From NCBI GenBank assembly GCA_020746995.1, contig JAGPXD010000005.1, positions 3,162,001 to 3,226,000 on the forward strand: DNA of 64,000 nt, read 5' to 3'. Both the position numbers and the translations under genes were made by a program. This DNA is from Plectosphaerella cucumerina (lineage: Eukaryota; Ascomycota; Sordariomycetes; Glomerellales; Plectosphaerellaceae). This document shows, one piece after another, positions 9,896 through 20,007 of the stretch. Numbering within the stretch: position 1 is the first letter of the stretch; the number at the start of each line of letters is the position of its first letter. The notes below the pieces were generated by a model, which had not been told where the DNA came from, did no database searches, and saw only the letters and a program-made list of their open reading frames with translations.

Positions 9896-12800
9896 TTAAT
9901 TTTCATTGCCCGCCAAAGCCTGACTTGCCGAAACCTCTCTTCCAGGCCTGGCGCCATGTTCCCTAAGCAGGCGCTCAATATTGCGACCCTCCGACGATGG
10001 ATCCGCAACGGCGTAGTCAAGCGGAGTTCTCCCCCAATTGTCCAGTTCATTGACTCGAGGGTGCTTTGCAAGCACAGCAGCGACGAGTCTCTCTGTCTTG
10101 GTCGCGGCAATGTGAAGTGGTGTTTGCCCGGAATGGTCTCTGAGATGCACGTCCGCGTTGTGTGACAGAAGTAGGTCCACCATTTCTGGTCGTGGTTCGT
10201 TGTAAAGCCGTGGTTCGTTGTAACCAATCTTGCGGTCCGTGCGTATAGAGCTGATTCGGCCTGTCAATGCGGCATGAAGGGCAAACTGCAAGGAGCTAGA
10301 CGAGGGCTCATTGACATCGAAGCCCATGCGGAGGATGTGCCTGGCAGTCTCGAGAGCGTTGAACCCAATGGCAGCCATGAGTAAGTTTGATCCGTTCTGA
10401 AATTGCGTTCTTGGTCGCATCCAAGACAGGCGCTGCAGAGCCTCGCATGACCTGTCGTTGAGGCGGTGGATGAGCTCATGCCCTGACTCCTGAGGTATTC
10501 CGTGTTGAAAAGCAGCCTCAACGTGCGACCACAGATGGTTTGAAATGTAGTCTAAAAAGACAAAGTCTGAGGCATAGGCATCCTGTTCTGGGTTGGTCCA
10601 GTATCTTGACGTTGCGCACTCCTCAGTGGCCAGGAAGTTCAGACAACTTGTTGCGAACATGAGGTGGCCGCTCCCAGCGACGTCGTCAGGGGAGAATCCG
10701 AACAGCCGAAAGCCCTCCCCGCCGAGAAAGAACTCTCGAACAGTCTCATGTATGAACTGGTACGTCGTCGCGTATTCGGCGTCGTGCAGTTCTTCATACG
10801 CTATTTCCAACATGGTCATATTGTCGTAGAAATGAGGGGGCTTGGGAGGGCCCCAGGTCTTATACTTGATGCCGGGATTTTCTTCCAAGAGTCCTCTGGA
10901 AAGACTCACGATGAGGTCATTCCTCTGACTCGTGGTCTCGAGATATTCTACCGAGTCTTTCCAAGTTTGGATGGAGTCGTAGGCTCGTATCCCAAATGCC
11001 AACGCCGTGTGGATTTCCCCCAGAGTCAGAGGCCCCGTGGCAAACAACATGAGCTGCATGAGACAGATGGTCTGGCTGCGTGCCATTTCATCATCTTCAT
11101 GATCTTTCTGGGAGAACAAGGCCTGGAAGAGGGCGTGAAGCTCTGGAGGGATTTCGCCAAGTTTCTGCCGTAGCCATTTGAGCGATTTGCCACGGCCTTT
11201 CTCCTGCAGCATGGTGATGACGAGAACGACCCAGATGAATACCCCGGAAGATCTTTCGAAGATTTCGTCCTTGAGCTCCACGACGAAGCGGTTGTCTTCG
11301 GCTTCCGTGACAATGTAACGCAAAATGTCCGCGCGATTATTGTCCTCGACCACCACTTCAGGGCACTTTTCGATTGAGATGTATGGGTAGTGACGGCTTG
11401 AAAAGCAAATGTTGAGACAAGCCCCGGTCGTGAACGCTTTCTTCGCAAGGTGCTTGAAGAAGCGGACCAAGCCGCGGACTTCATCGTCGTTGCATTCATC
11501 CATAGCGTCGATGAACAGAACTGCAGCTCGCGACTCTGACGTTGCGAAGACTCGCAACAGCAGCTGCTGGAGCTCTTCCTCACTCCACTGGAAATTGGGA
11601 TTGGCGTTGACTTTTTGTTTGTGGACGGATGCCAAGTGATGCATTGCGAGAGCGTCCTGCTGAAGAAGTTGGTGGAGGAGTGACCGGTACAGCCCCAGCG
11701 GCGACTTCTCCAGGTTGTTCAGGCCTCTTGCGTTGAAGAAGAAGCCTGCAATGATTGTTTGAGACTGGGAGAATATGTCCTCAGCATAGCGGAGGGCTTC
11801 TTTCATCATCGTTGACTTTCCGGATCCTGGCTTGCCTTTGATCCATAGGAGACCATGGTCCTTGGACACTTCTCGGCGATCCATCCAGGTGATGTACTGG
11901 GGTGTGGAAAAGAGCCATCGACAAGTATCGTCAAGGGCCTGTTTGATCTTCCCTCGACGGCTGTCCATCTCTTCAAATGCAAGAGAGATGAGAAAATCTG
12001 CATAGTCGGGTCAGTAAAACAGCCTTGCTCACCATCCATGGACCTCTCAGCCCGTGCTGGGCATTACCTTTCCCGTCACTTATGTCAAAGTCTGGAAGAT
12101 TGCAGTCGTCAGCAGACGAAGGCCGATGGGAGGGAAGATGTATATACGTGCTCTGTCTCGATGAAGCAATGAAAGAGCTGATCTCAGCCGATACATTCCG
12201 GTAGTCCTTGTCGAATCGGTTCTTGAATCTGCACATGTCCATGTGGTTTGCTGAGATGGTTTCGATGTGCTCTCTCGGGTCATCCAGGGTCGATGAAATA
12301 TCTGGTACCACCTGCGTCTCGCAGTGAGCGTTCAAATCCATCTCTCTCCGCCAGAAGTAGACCTACCTTGTCATTCATAGGTCCAATGTTGAGGCCACGG
12401 ATGCCCCAGGCTTCTCGGAATGTCTTCACCCGAAAATCGTACTTTCGCCATACGGTGACGAAAGACTCGCGGCCCAATTCCAGTTCTGGACTGTCGATTC
12501 CCAATGCGCGTAGCAGTCTGTCGTTCGTGTCCACTCTGAGAATGACGCTGGCCATGGATCGTACGGCGTCTCCTAGACTCGCCATTCCAGGACTACCCCT
12601 GTGCGGCGTTCCCATGAAGATGACACCCTTGGTGCAACGAACGATGTCTTTGATCTCGTGTTCTTCCGATGCCTCGGAGCGTCGAAGGACCTGTAGATCG
12701 GAAGCGTTCAGTACGTTTCGCTGGTATGGCTCCCATGTGCAACCAAGGACACACCTCTTTGACAAGCAAGCCCCCGAGTGAATGTGCTACGAAGATGACC

Positions 12801-13437
12801 GGACGTCTCGCCGGCTTCTCTCTGGCCAAAGCGTACATCAGGTTCTTCGCGTGTGCGAAGAAGTCATTCTGATTGACATTCTTGTACAGCTTGGCAACCT
12901 TCGAGTCGTAGCCATACACGAGGATTCGAGCGTGTTCAAGCCCCTTCTCCTCGGCCAAGAAGTCTGTGATCCAGTATATGGCACGACTTTGATCTGTTTC
13001 GGGATTCGGAAATGCCAAAGTGGTGTCACTCTGCCACGTATCGTTGCCGTTCTGGGTAATGTTCTCGCTGCTCTTGCTTCCGAGACCGAGTGATCGGAAT
13101 TTGGATAGGAATCTCTGCCTCTTGCCGAGAGATCCATTTCCGTCTACGGAGCTGGGTACTGCCGGGTCGAATCTCGATCGCTCGTTCGTCGGTGCTGTAT
13201 CACTGCGACGACATGCCCAAGTGTCATATGGGTGGCCGCCCAGTCCGTGACAGAAGACGATGCTGTGATGCCCGAGTGTCGCGTCAGCATGTGGCTTCTT
13301 CGGCCCGGCGCCAGATACAGGGCAAGCAATACTGACTCGACTACAGGGTTATCAGGATTCGCCAGAATGGTGAACCCTTCGTCCCTGACCTGATCGCGGC
13401 TGAAGCTTTTCATGGCCGCAGCCGGGTGTCGCTCCAT
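9896..13437 (-). CDS. NLR-like STAND protein: lipase-like domain, NACHT, ankyrin
   Basis: Five exons (13437-13319, 13262-12755, 12690-12367, 12311-12068, 11997-9896) give 1098 residues. The N-terminal part is an alpha/beta-hydrolase domain of the type found on fungal NLRs: CHGLGGHPYDTW near residue 45 and a nucleophile elbow AHSLGG with Ser at about 201. A NACHT ATPase follows, with Walker A GKPGSGKST (about 453-461) and a Walker B-like VLFIDAMDE. The C-terminus has degenerate ankyrin repeats (GQTPLHIAA, GRTPLDYA). Such proteins act in heterokaryon incompatibility and innate-immunity-like cell death in filamentous fungi. Splicing of the first intron (donor gtatct, branch gctgac) is the least certain; a better-matching shorter join would need a one-base change. 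The gene is divergent from the patatin-like gene. Confidence 0.85.
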
Positions 13438-13890
13438 GATTGTGCTCTTCTTCTAGATGTGCAGTTGACGCAATCATTTCAAAGAGGGGAGATGCCAGCT
13501 CAGCCCCATTCAAGTCAGGTCATGTGGTCCAGCTTCGAGATCAGGCTCTGGGCGCAGTGCTGTGTTGCCGCCGTCCTGGTGGTGGCCGGCGCTTACAGGC
13601 TGCAGCAGCCGCGGCCGGCCGACCCCTGTCTTCTGTCGTCAAGGTAGCCATTCTGGTGGCCTCGGCGGCTGCGCTGATGCCCTCATGCAGGCGGGCGAAT
13701 ACTCCAATGGGGGCATGCGGTTGGTGAGAGATGAAACCTGGATGAAGAGGCGGAGCGAAGATGTTAACCGCCAGCAAGGACGAGCCATCTCTATAAGACG
13801 ACTGGCATGGAGCCCTTCGTGAAAAGAGAAGTCCTCCTATCAGGGTGCCAACCTGACAAATTCAATTTCAACAGTACACCCCGCAAAGCC
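13438..13890. promoter_or_regulatory. Divergent promoter between the NLR and patatin-like genes
   Basis: These 453 bp lie between the two start codons and contain no gene. A TATAAGA at 13792-13798 serves the plus-strand gene, being 93 bp before the chosen ATG at 13891. It makes the in-frame upstream ATG at 13807 an unlikely start, because that ATG would lie before the expected transcription start. Confidence 0.55.
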
Positions 13891-14944
13891 ATGTCAAAGA
13901 CATCAATTCGTCTGCTGTCGCTCGACGGAGGAGGTGTTCGCGGGTTGTCGTCGCTGTTGATCCTGCGGCATCTCATGCAGAGCATCAACCCCAGCAACCC
14001 ACCAGAGCCCTGCGATTATTTCGACATGATCGGGGGCACTGGCACGGGAGGGCTCATAGCCATCATGCTCGGGCGTCTGCGCTTGTCGCTCGAGGAATGC
14101 ATTGCCGCGTACGCGTTCCTTGCAGACCATGTGTTTGTGAAGAAGAAGCATCGGCTGGGCTTCAGCAGTCGCATACAGGGCAGATTCGACAGCAAGGCTT
14201 TCGAGAGGACAATCAAGTCCTTCATCGTCAAGGCAGGGCTGGACCCGGAAGCTCTTCTGAAGAGCTCGCCCGATGCGTGCAAGGTGTAAGTATCATCTTC
14301 TCTTGAGACATTTCTTCTGCTGACTCCGGCGCAGCTTCGCAACGGCGACGAGCAAGGAGACTGGCGGAAGCGTGTGCTTCACGAGCTACCGCACAATGAG
14401 ATCGTCGCATTTGTACGACTGTACCAAGATCTGGGAGGCATGTCGAGCCACGGCGGCCACAATGACCTTCTTTGACCCAATCGCCATCGGTCCGTTTGGG
14501 GAACAGTTCGTCGACGGTGCCCTCGGTATGAACAACCCGGTCGGCGAAGTTTGGAACCAGGCCCAAGATGTCTGGGGCTGCCCACTCCATGCCAAGCTGA
14601 GATGCATGGTCTCCATCGGCACAGGTGTGCCTCATGAGATTGAGATCAAGGACGACGTGTTTGGAATGATCTCGACGCTGAAGAGGCTGGTAACGGAAAC
14701 GGAGCTGAGCGCTGAGAGGTTCCGCCGTGACAAGATCGACCTTGTCGAGGACGGGCGCTACTATCGATTCAACGTCCCTCGGGGTCTTGAAGATGTTGGT
14801 CTGGACGATTCGAAGAAGAGATCGGAGGTCATCAGGGCTACATCGAGGTATGCCACGTCTCAGGCAGTGTCTGCGCAGCTCAACGCGTGTGGGAGGATGC
14901 TTCTCGGGCCGCGAATGCAGTACCGAGCAAGGTACATGCAGTGA
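13891..14944 (+). CDS. Patatin-like protein with the catalytic Ser replaced by Gly
   Basis: Two exons (13891-14285 and 14335-14944) give 334 residues. The patatin fold is plain: the oxyanion-hole motif DGGGVRG at residues 12-18, the family block DYFDMIGG, and the catalytic-Asp motif VDGALGMNNPV with Asp at about 192. In active patatins the nucleophile elbow is G-x-S-x-G; here the block reads GGTGTGG, so residue 51 is Gly (codon GGC at 14041) where Ser is expected. If the sequence is right the protein should not hydrolyse lipid esters and may be a pseudoenzyme. The intron has a consensus gtaagt donor and a ctgac branch. Stand-alone length and position next to an NLR suggest a role, active or decoy, in the same defence or incompatibility pathway; this is inference. 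Confidence 0.82.
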
Positions 14945-16301
14945 GAGACTGGCCATCAAGCTGTCTGGTATTGGAGATCTCCGGTTTGGTGTCCAAATTG
15001 TAACATTCAATGTTGAAATAGCCTTCTTAAGAAGTCAGTCGACTCCGGTCAGGATGAAGAAATCAGGATGTGCTGTGCTACTCACGCCGCTCGACTGTGG
15101 AAGGTTGTTTTCCCGTCTTCTGCTTGATGTTGCCGCAGAGACACCCCGGAGTCTCCATTGGCTGTGACACTGCCATGCTCATATTGATTCTGCGAGTGTC
15201 CCTAACTGCCAGTCATGAACAAGACAGCGGGCGGAAGCCAAATGCCTGCGCACTGTCATGCTTGACGGGGGTATCGCAAGACTGAAGATACAGGATGTCG
15301 CCCATGATGTTAGACCTGGAGGATGGCACGGAGTCGGTTCAGACACTTAGCCTTGCGCCAGCTGTCTATGTCCGCCATCCATGCTGGCGATGAAACTTCG
15401 CGAGGTCGTACTTGTTGTCAAGGTCCGTGCAGCTGTCACCGGCCACGGCCCGTGACTGGATGGGAAGCTAGTCGAGATGCTTTGAATTTCTCTCTGTGAA
15501 TCTCGAAGAGATCGACCCTGGTTCATGCCAATGCTCTGCCGCGCCAGTTAGCATTGTCTTCTGGCGCGTCCTCGAGGGCCAGCCCTTGGCGAGAGGCTGG
15601 AAGACTCGAGACTTGTCGAGGCACAGCTTGTGGAAGATTTCGCCATGGTATCCGAGTTGAGATGAGATGTAATGGAGTGCTGCAGATTGGTTCCGTGGGC
15701 GGCAAGGGAGTGATGATGAAGGTCGCTTTGTCCGATTAATGTTGACGTTGGGTTGGGAGGCGCGGAGCTGGTAGAGGGTCAATATACGCTAGAGCTTAGC
15801 CGCGCTCAGACCATTAGTGCACCACGACTCACAGCTTCAGTGAATGCTCCAGTGCCGTGCCAGCGTGAATGTCCAGCTGGTACAAGGACGCTGGTCGAAT
15901 CGAGTCTTTGTCGCGTCTCTGGGGGTCTGCCCAGCTGATTCAATGGTACTTCTGGACATTGCGACAACTCGGGATTTTCTTCGAAAATTGTTCATGCCCA
16001 GGCTCATAAGTGTGACTCGAGGAAAGTCTCGGCCCGGATCTGTAGCAGTGATGCAGGGACTGAAATCCTACCGAACCCATTGGCCAATGATATCCTTTGA
16101 TAATGCCCCTCGACCCCTGATCTTAAGCGCGATATGAGATCAATGCCTCTGTTACAATCTTGCACATTGGCACCCTTCCCTCACTCCGCTGTCTTTGCAT
16201 TTCCTCCTGGGCGCACCTGTCATTCATTTCAATCCGCTTCTACATTCATTTCCCCTCATCTCTTTCTCACGTCTTGTCGCCAGGCCAAGCTATTCGCAAA
16301 G
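14945..16301. other. Intergenic region, no gene seen
   Basis: Only short, random-looking open frames are present on either strand. The base composition is less GC-rich than in the coding parts, and no repeat or RNA gene stands out. The pyrimidine-rich part from about 16150 is probably the promoter and leader of the next gene. Confidence 0.55.
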
Positions 16302-17003
16302 ATGCGCTTCAAGGATTCCGTCATCGGCCTGGCAGCCCTCGGCATGCCCGTCTTCACGTCAGCCAAGTTCGTCCCCGACGTGCCAGCCGCCACACCTGTC
16401 GCCCATCTCATCGAGAGACAGCAAGCCACAGAAGATCCGTGGCAGTGTGCGACAGAGAATATCCCCCAATACTTCGAAAACGCCCCCCAGGCGACGGGCA
16501 GTGTTCTGAGCGCTTTTCAATCCTACGGCGACGATTTTGCCGCTCCCTGCCTGTCGACGGCTGCCGACTTCTTGTCCTGTGTGATCTCAGATCCCAAGGA
16601 CTGGTGTGGTTACACCACCGCCGCGCCACCCGACGTGCTCTCCGACTATTCCGCCAACTATCTTTCAGCAGCCGTGTCTTTCTGGACAGAGAATAGGGCG
16701 ACCCTCTCGGTCTTGTCAGAGAGCTGCCCTGTCGCGTGGCAACGCCCTTCCCTTATTGAGCATGAGTGGCTCAGGATCGCCAAGGCACACGCCGAGTGTT
16801 ATCTCAAGGGCCAGCCTGAGACACGTACCGACAGCAGCGTCAGAGCACCGCAGTCAACTTCCGAGTCAAGCACTCCTACTGATACATTCTCATCGAGCAT
16901 CCCCACTGCCACCGGCGAGAACGGCTCAAACGTCAAGAAGATCACGGAGAGGGTTGTTCTCATCAGTACTGGTTTCGCAATCCTCACCAACGCTGCGTGG
17001 TAA
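16302..17003 (+). CDS. Secreted six-cysteine protein with GPI-anchor-like tail
   Basis: This is an intronless gene of 233 residues. The N-terminus (MRFKDSVIGLAALGMPVFTSA) is a good signal peptide. The mature domain has six cysteines (WQC, PCL, SCV, WCG, SCP, ECY) in an otherwise ordinary globular sequence, followed by a Ser/Thr/Pro-rich stalk. The C-terminal end, GSNVKK then a hydrophobic run ending LTNAAW, resembles a GPI-attachment signal. The start is chosen at the ATG directly before the signal peptide, although the frame is open further upstream. It is probably a cell-wall or plasma-membrane surface protein; no named family is recognised. Confidence 0.72.
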   Translation: MRFKDSVIGLAALGMPVFTSAKFVPDVPAATPVAHLIERQQATEDPWQCATENIPQYFENAPQATGSVLSAFQSYGDDFAAPCLSTAADFLSCVISDPKDWCGYTTAAPPDVLSDYSANYLSAAVSFWTENRATLSVLSESCPVAWQRPSLIEHEWLRIAKAHAECYLKGQPETRTDSSVRAPQSTSESSTPTDTFSSSIPTATGENGSNVKKITERVVLISTGFAILTNAAW

Positions 17004-17566
17004 ACGCTCTGTCGTGATGGCCTTATCAGCCTGCGTATGCCTGGTACATTCCGGCACCTTGTTGAGTGGACGTGAAGATTGCCCTCGACTGTTGCGTTGC
17101 ATGATAGATAACTTGAACGAAGAGCCCACGATCCGCGACTCTTCACAAGTCTAGCACAACATCCAGGATACTACTCCTTCGCCAATTAACTCCCTTGATA
17201 CTCCATGCTTGGCGCGCGGGGAAGGTAGAATGGCCTTCTACATTGGGAAGGTCGGTAAACATGAAGGGATTCACGTCTACTGCACCCTGCATCATGAAAT
17301 CAGCCAAGGTTGTCAGAAGGGATGTACCGGTCGTGGTAGGTTGGCTCGGACTCTACAGCATCATCACGAAACCGCATGTCAACTAAAGCGTCTGGGCGAG
17401 GATTCATTGCGTGTATCTACATGATGTGTTGACTGAAGGCTTGGCAAAGCAGTGTATATAAGAAGGACACACACAGCATCACACATGACGATTCGCAGCA
17501 TTCACAAAAGTCGTTACCAAACTCGAAACACTGCTTCATCTTCAAACAACAATCACCGCTGTCAAC
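17004..17566. other. Intergenic region with the knottin promoter
   Basis: No gene is seen. The last 120 bp hold a strong TATA box and a CA-rich leader for the downstream peptide gene. Confidence 0.6.
17455..17462 (+). promoter_or_regulatory. TATA box (TATATAAG)
   Basis: A perfect TATATAAG lies 112 bp upstream of the knottin ATG, which suggests a strongly regulated, possibly stage-specific promoter. Confidence 0.6.
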
Positions 17567-17827
17567 ATGCGCTGTAAGTCGAGACTCATTTTTACGAGGC
17601 ACCAGGTTGGTCTGTTACTAAATACTGTAGTCTCTGTATTCGCCACCGTGTTCAGCCTCGTCGCCGTCGTCGCAGCCGCTCCCACGGACTCGGCCGAAGT
17701 TCTCGCCAGACTCGCCGACAGACAGTCGTGCGGTGGTGTCTGCCGCTTCAATCAACCCTGCAGCAGCGGCTGTGTCTGCAGATATACCTCCAACCTCGGC
17801 ATCTCCGGCTCTTGTGTGAGTCGTTAG
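17567..17827 (+). CDS. Knottin-like secreted six-cysteine peptide
   Basis: Two exons (17567-17573 and 17631-17827) give a 67-residue precursor; the first exon supplies only Met-Arg and one base. A signal peptide (VFATVFSLVAVVAAA) is followed by a short acidic propeptide ending in LADR and then a compact Cys-rich peptide. The cysteines at 36, 40, 46, 50, 52 and 64 have spacing C-x3-C-x5-C-x3-C-x1-C-x11-C. The CxC between cysteines 4 and 5 and the CGG at the start resemble inhibitor-cystine-knot peptides such as plant cyclotides and other knottins. The intron has an exact gtaagt donor and a ctaaat branch. It is a candidate antimicrobial or effector peptide; the fold and activity are inferred from cysteine spacing only. 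Confidence 0.75.
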   Translation: MRCKSRLIFTRHQVGLLLNTVVSVFATVFSLVAVVAAAPTDSAEVLARLADRQSCGGVCRFNQPCSSGCVCRYTSNLGISGSCVSR

Positions 17828-18078
17828 ATAAACTCAACGAGCCTACCTTTCGCGATCAGGGATTGAGTGTCATCACTGGGACGCCCAAATCTGGACTTAG
17901 CAGCTGAACCATGGTTCCCTGAATCAACGTGATGACCATCGTGCATGCGCTTTACTCGCCAGTGAATCCCGATCATGACAGGCTGAGATTATTGTCATAA
18001 CAATATGGGGTTATAATCGGCCGAGTACTTGGATGCAAAAGGAAGCAAGAGAGGCAAGGGAAGCAGGAACTTTTTGAT

Positions 18079-19128
18079 TCAGTCTAGAATGCGCAGTGGG
18101 CTGCTCTGGCTGGAGGCTTCCTCGTCCGCACCAGACTCTTTGTGGAAAGGAGAGGAAGAATGGTGATGATTCAGTCCAGGGCCCGCAATGCTCTCTGGCT
18201 GTGCTGCTGGAGTATTCCCATCTGTATCAGGCTCGTTGTAAAAACAGAGCAAGAGCCAACCCATTTCCATGGTACAATCCATCCTTGTCAACACCGAAGC
18301 CTCGCCAATGCCTTTCGTCGTAGTATTACAGGGGGTCTTGAGCCCCGAATTGCCGTTGGAAAAGAAGCTCTTGCCGCCACGTCTCTTCGTCCATATATCT
18401 GGCGTTCTTTCCCGCGTTTGAAAACAGGAGTGCCTCATCAACTCGTTATTCGTACTTGTATGATGAATCATGGCCTCGGCAACTCGTTCTTCATACTCGT
18501 AAGGTGAATCTTGGTTCCTGAGCACTCATCAGTCTCAATCACAGCATCGCTTCGGAGTTCCTTCTTACTTACGCTACTCCAATCTTCACGGAAGAAGGAC
18601 CGGGAGAAGGTAAGGCCCGCCGTGAGACGGAAGGGGCGCCGCCGCTGGGTTGGCGACGGGTTGGCGAAGGCCGAGGTTCTGTCGGGCCAGGCGGTTTCGC
18701 GTCATGATCAGGGCCAGCTCGCTCTTCTGCTGCTGATCCGACAGCTTCTTGTCGCCGCTGTGTCCGATGGCGGCGCTGAGGTGTCTGGGCACCTCGGAGT
18801 GACGGGACAGTCCCTTGTGGTCATAGACGACTTGAGTGAACTGGCAGCCTGCCACGCAGCAGTAGTAATATGCGGCGAGGTGCTCCATGTCCTCGTCGTT
18901 CTCGTAGTCACGGGCGTGCCGCCTCCTCGCGGTCGTGCTGACGAAAAACTCCTGGCAGTTTCTCGCCGGGCAAGGGAAAACTTTGGGGCCCTCGTTGAGG
19001 TCCTCATCGCCGCAGCCTTCCGAGCCGCGCGCGATGGGACCCAAGAAGGTCTTGGGGATTTCTTGGCCGGCAGCGGTCTGCTGCTGGCTCGCGGGAGTTT
19101 GGGCCGGGGTTTGTTGCGTGCTTGACAT
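18079..19128 (-). CDS. Zinc-finger-like protein of unknown function
   Basis: Two exons (19128-18590 and 18517-18079) give 325 residues. After a Thr/Gln/Ala-rich N-terminus the protein has a Cys/His region (FPCPARNCQEF...RRRHARDYE, then YYYCCVAGCQFTQ...RHSEVPRHLSA) that looks like two atypical C2H2 fingers. The remainder is polar and probably disordered. The chosen ATG (caca-ATG-t context) is the first true ATG; an upstream open segment begins only with TTG. The intron uses the donor gtgaag and acceptor ctcag, restoring frame; a better-looking gtaagt donor just downstream cannot be used because a stop precedes it. It could be a nuclear regulator, but no target can be named. Confidence 0.6.
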
Positions 19129-20007
19129 TGTGGGTGCGGGAAGGAGGGCAGTTGCCAAGTGAAGAATATGATTGTTTAAAGCAGTTTGATTCGTGACGTG
19201 GACGAAATCGGAAAGCTGCGAGGGTGGAAGCGGGAAGAGTTGGTTGGGATGGAATGATCAAATTGTGAAGAGAGAAGAGGCTTGATCTAGAAGGGTTGTT
19301 GCAGGTCTCGAGACTTGGTCCGAATTTGCTTGAGTGTAAGTGGGTGTGGCGGGGCTCTCGGGGTTTGTGTAACTGTGGTAAAGCAGGCAGGTAGTCCTTG
19401 AACAATACCATTGGTGCTCGGCCGGGGGTGAATCGGTTTTCTAGCATGGCAACAAAAACGCGGCAGTGTTTTGCTCTTCCGGGAGGGTCCAGAAACGCGG
19501 GTCCGGGCAGGTCGTGTCATCAAGCCGGGCAACTGCAAAGAGAGCAAGCCCGTACTACACTTAGCAATATTTAATACAGCCTGTCTGCCATTTTCCAGTG
19601 TAGTTCAATAATGATGAGGGACTCAAGCACAAGATGATGTCTTCTAGGTTCACGACGCCTTTACGGGGCCCGTCCTCAACGTTCACCGGCGGGCTCCGTC
19701 CAGATTTTGAGTAAATTTCCCGTTTCGGCGAAGCCATAAAACGACATTTCAGAAATCGATTAAGCTTACCTACCTTCCTTAGTGTCTAATTACAGATATT
19801 TACAAAAGAAAGGCCGAAGACGTGGGGCTTCGTCTAAGTCAGGCGAGTCCGCCTGCCTGCCGTCCCCGGGCCCAAAACAACCCCCGCAGGAAAGACCCGT
19901 ATTCACCACCTACATCTTATTTACTTCCCGCTCCCGGGAAGCCTCTTAATCTTTCTACCTACGCAGAAAATCAAACCTCCTTCTGCAATCAACCATAAAA
20001 CCCCAGC
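19129..20007. other. Intergenic region, divergent promoters
   Basis: This region separates the zinc-finger-like gene (minus) from the HNH gene (plus). Around 19560-19800 it is AT-richer than its surroundings. No supported gene or RNA. Confidence 0.55.
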
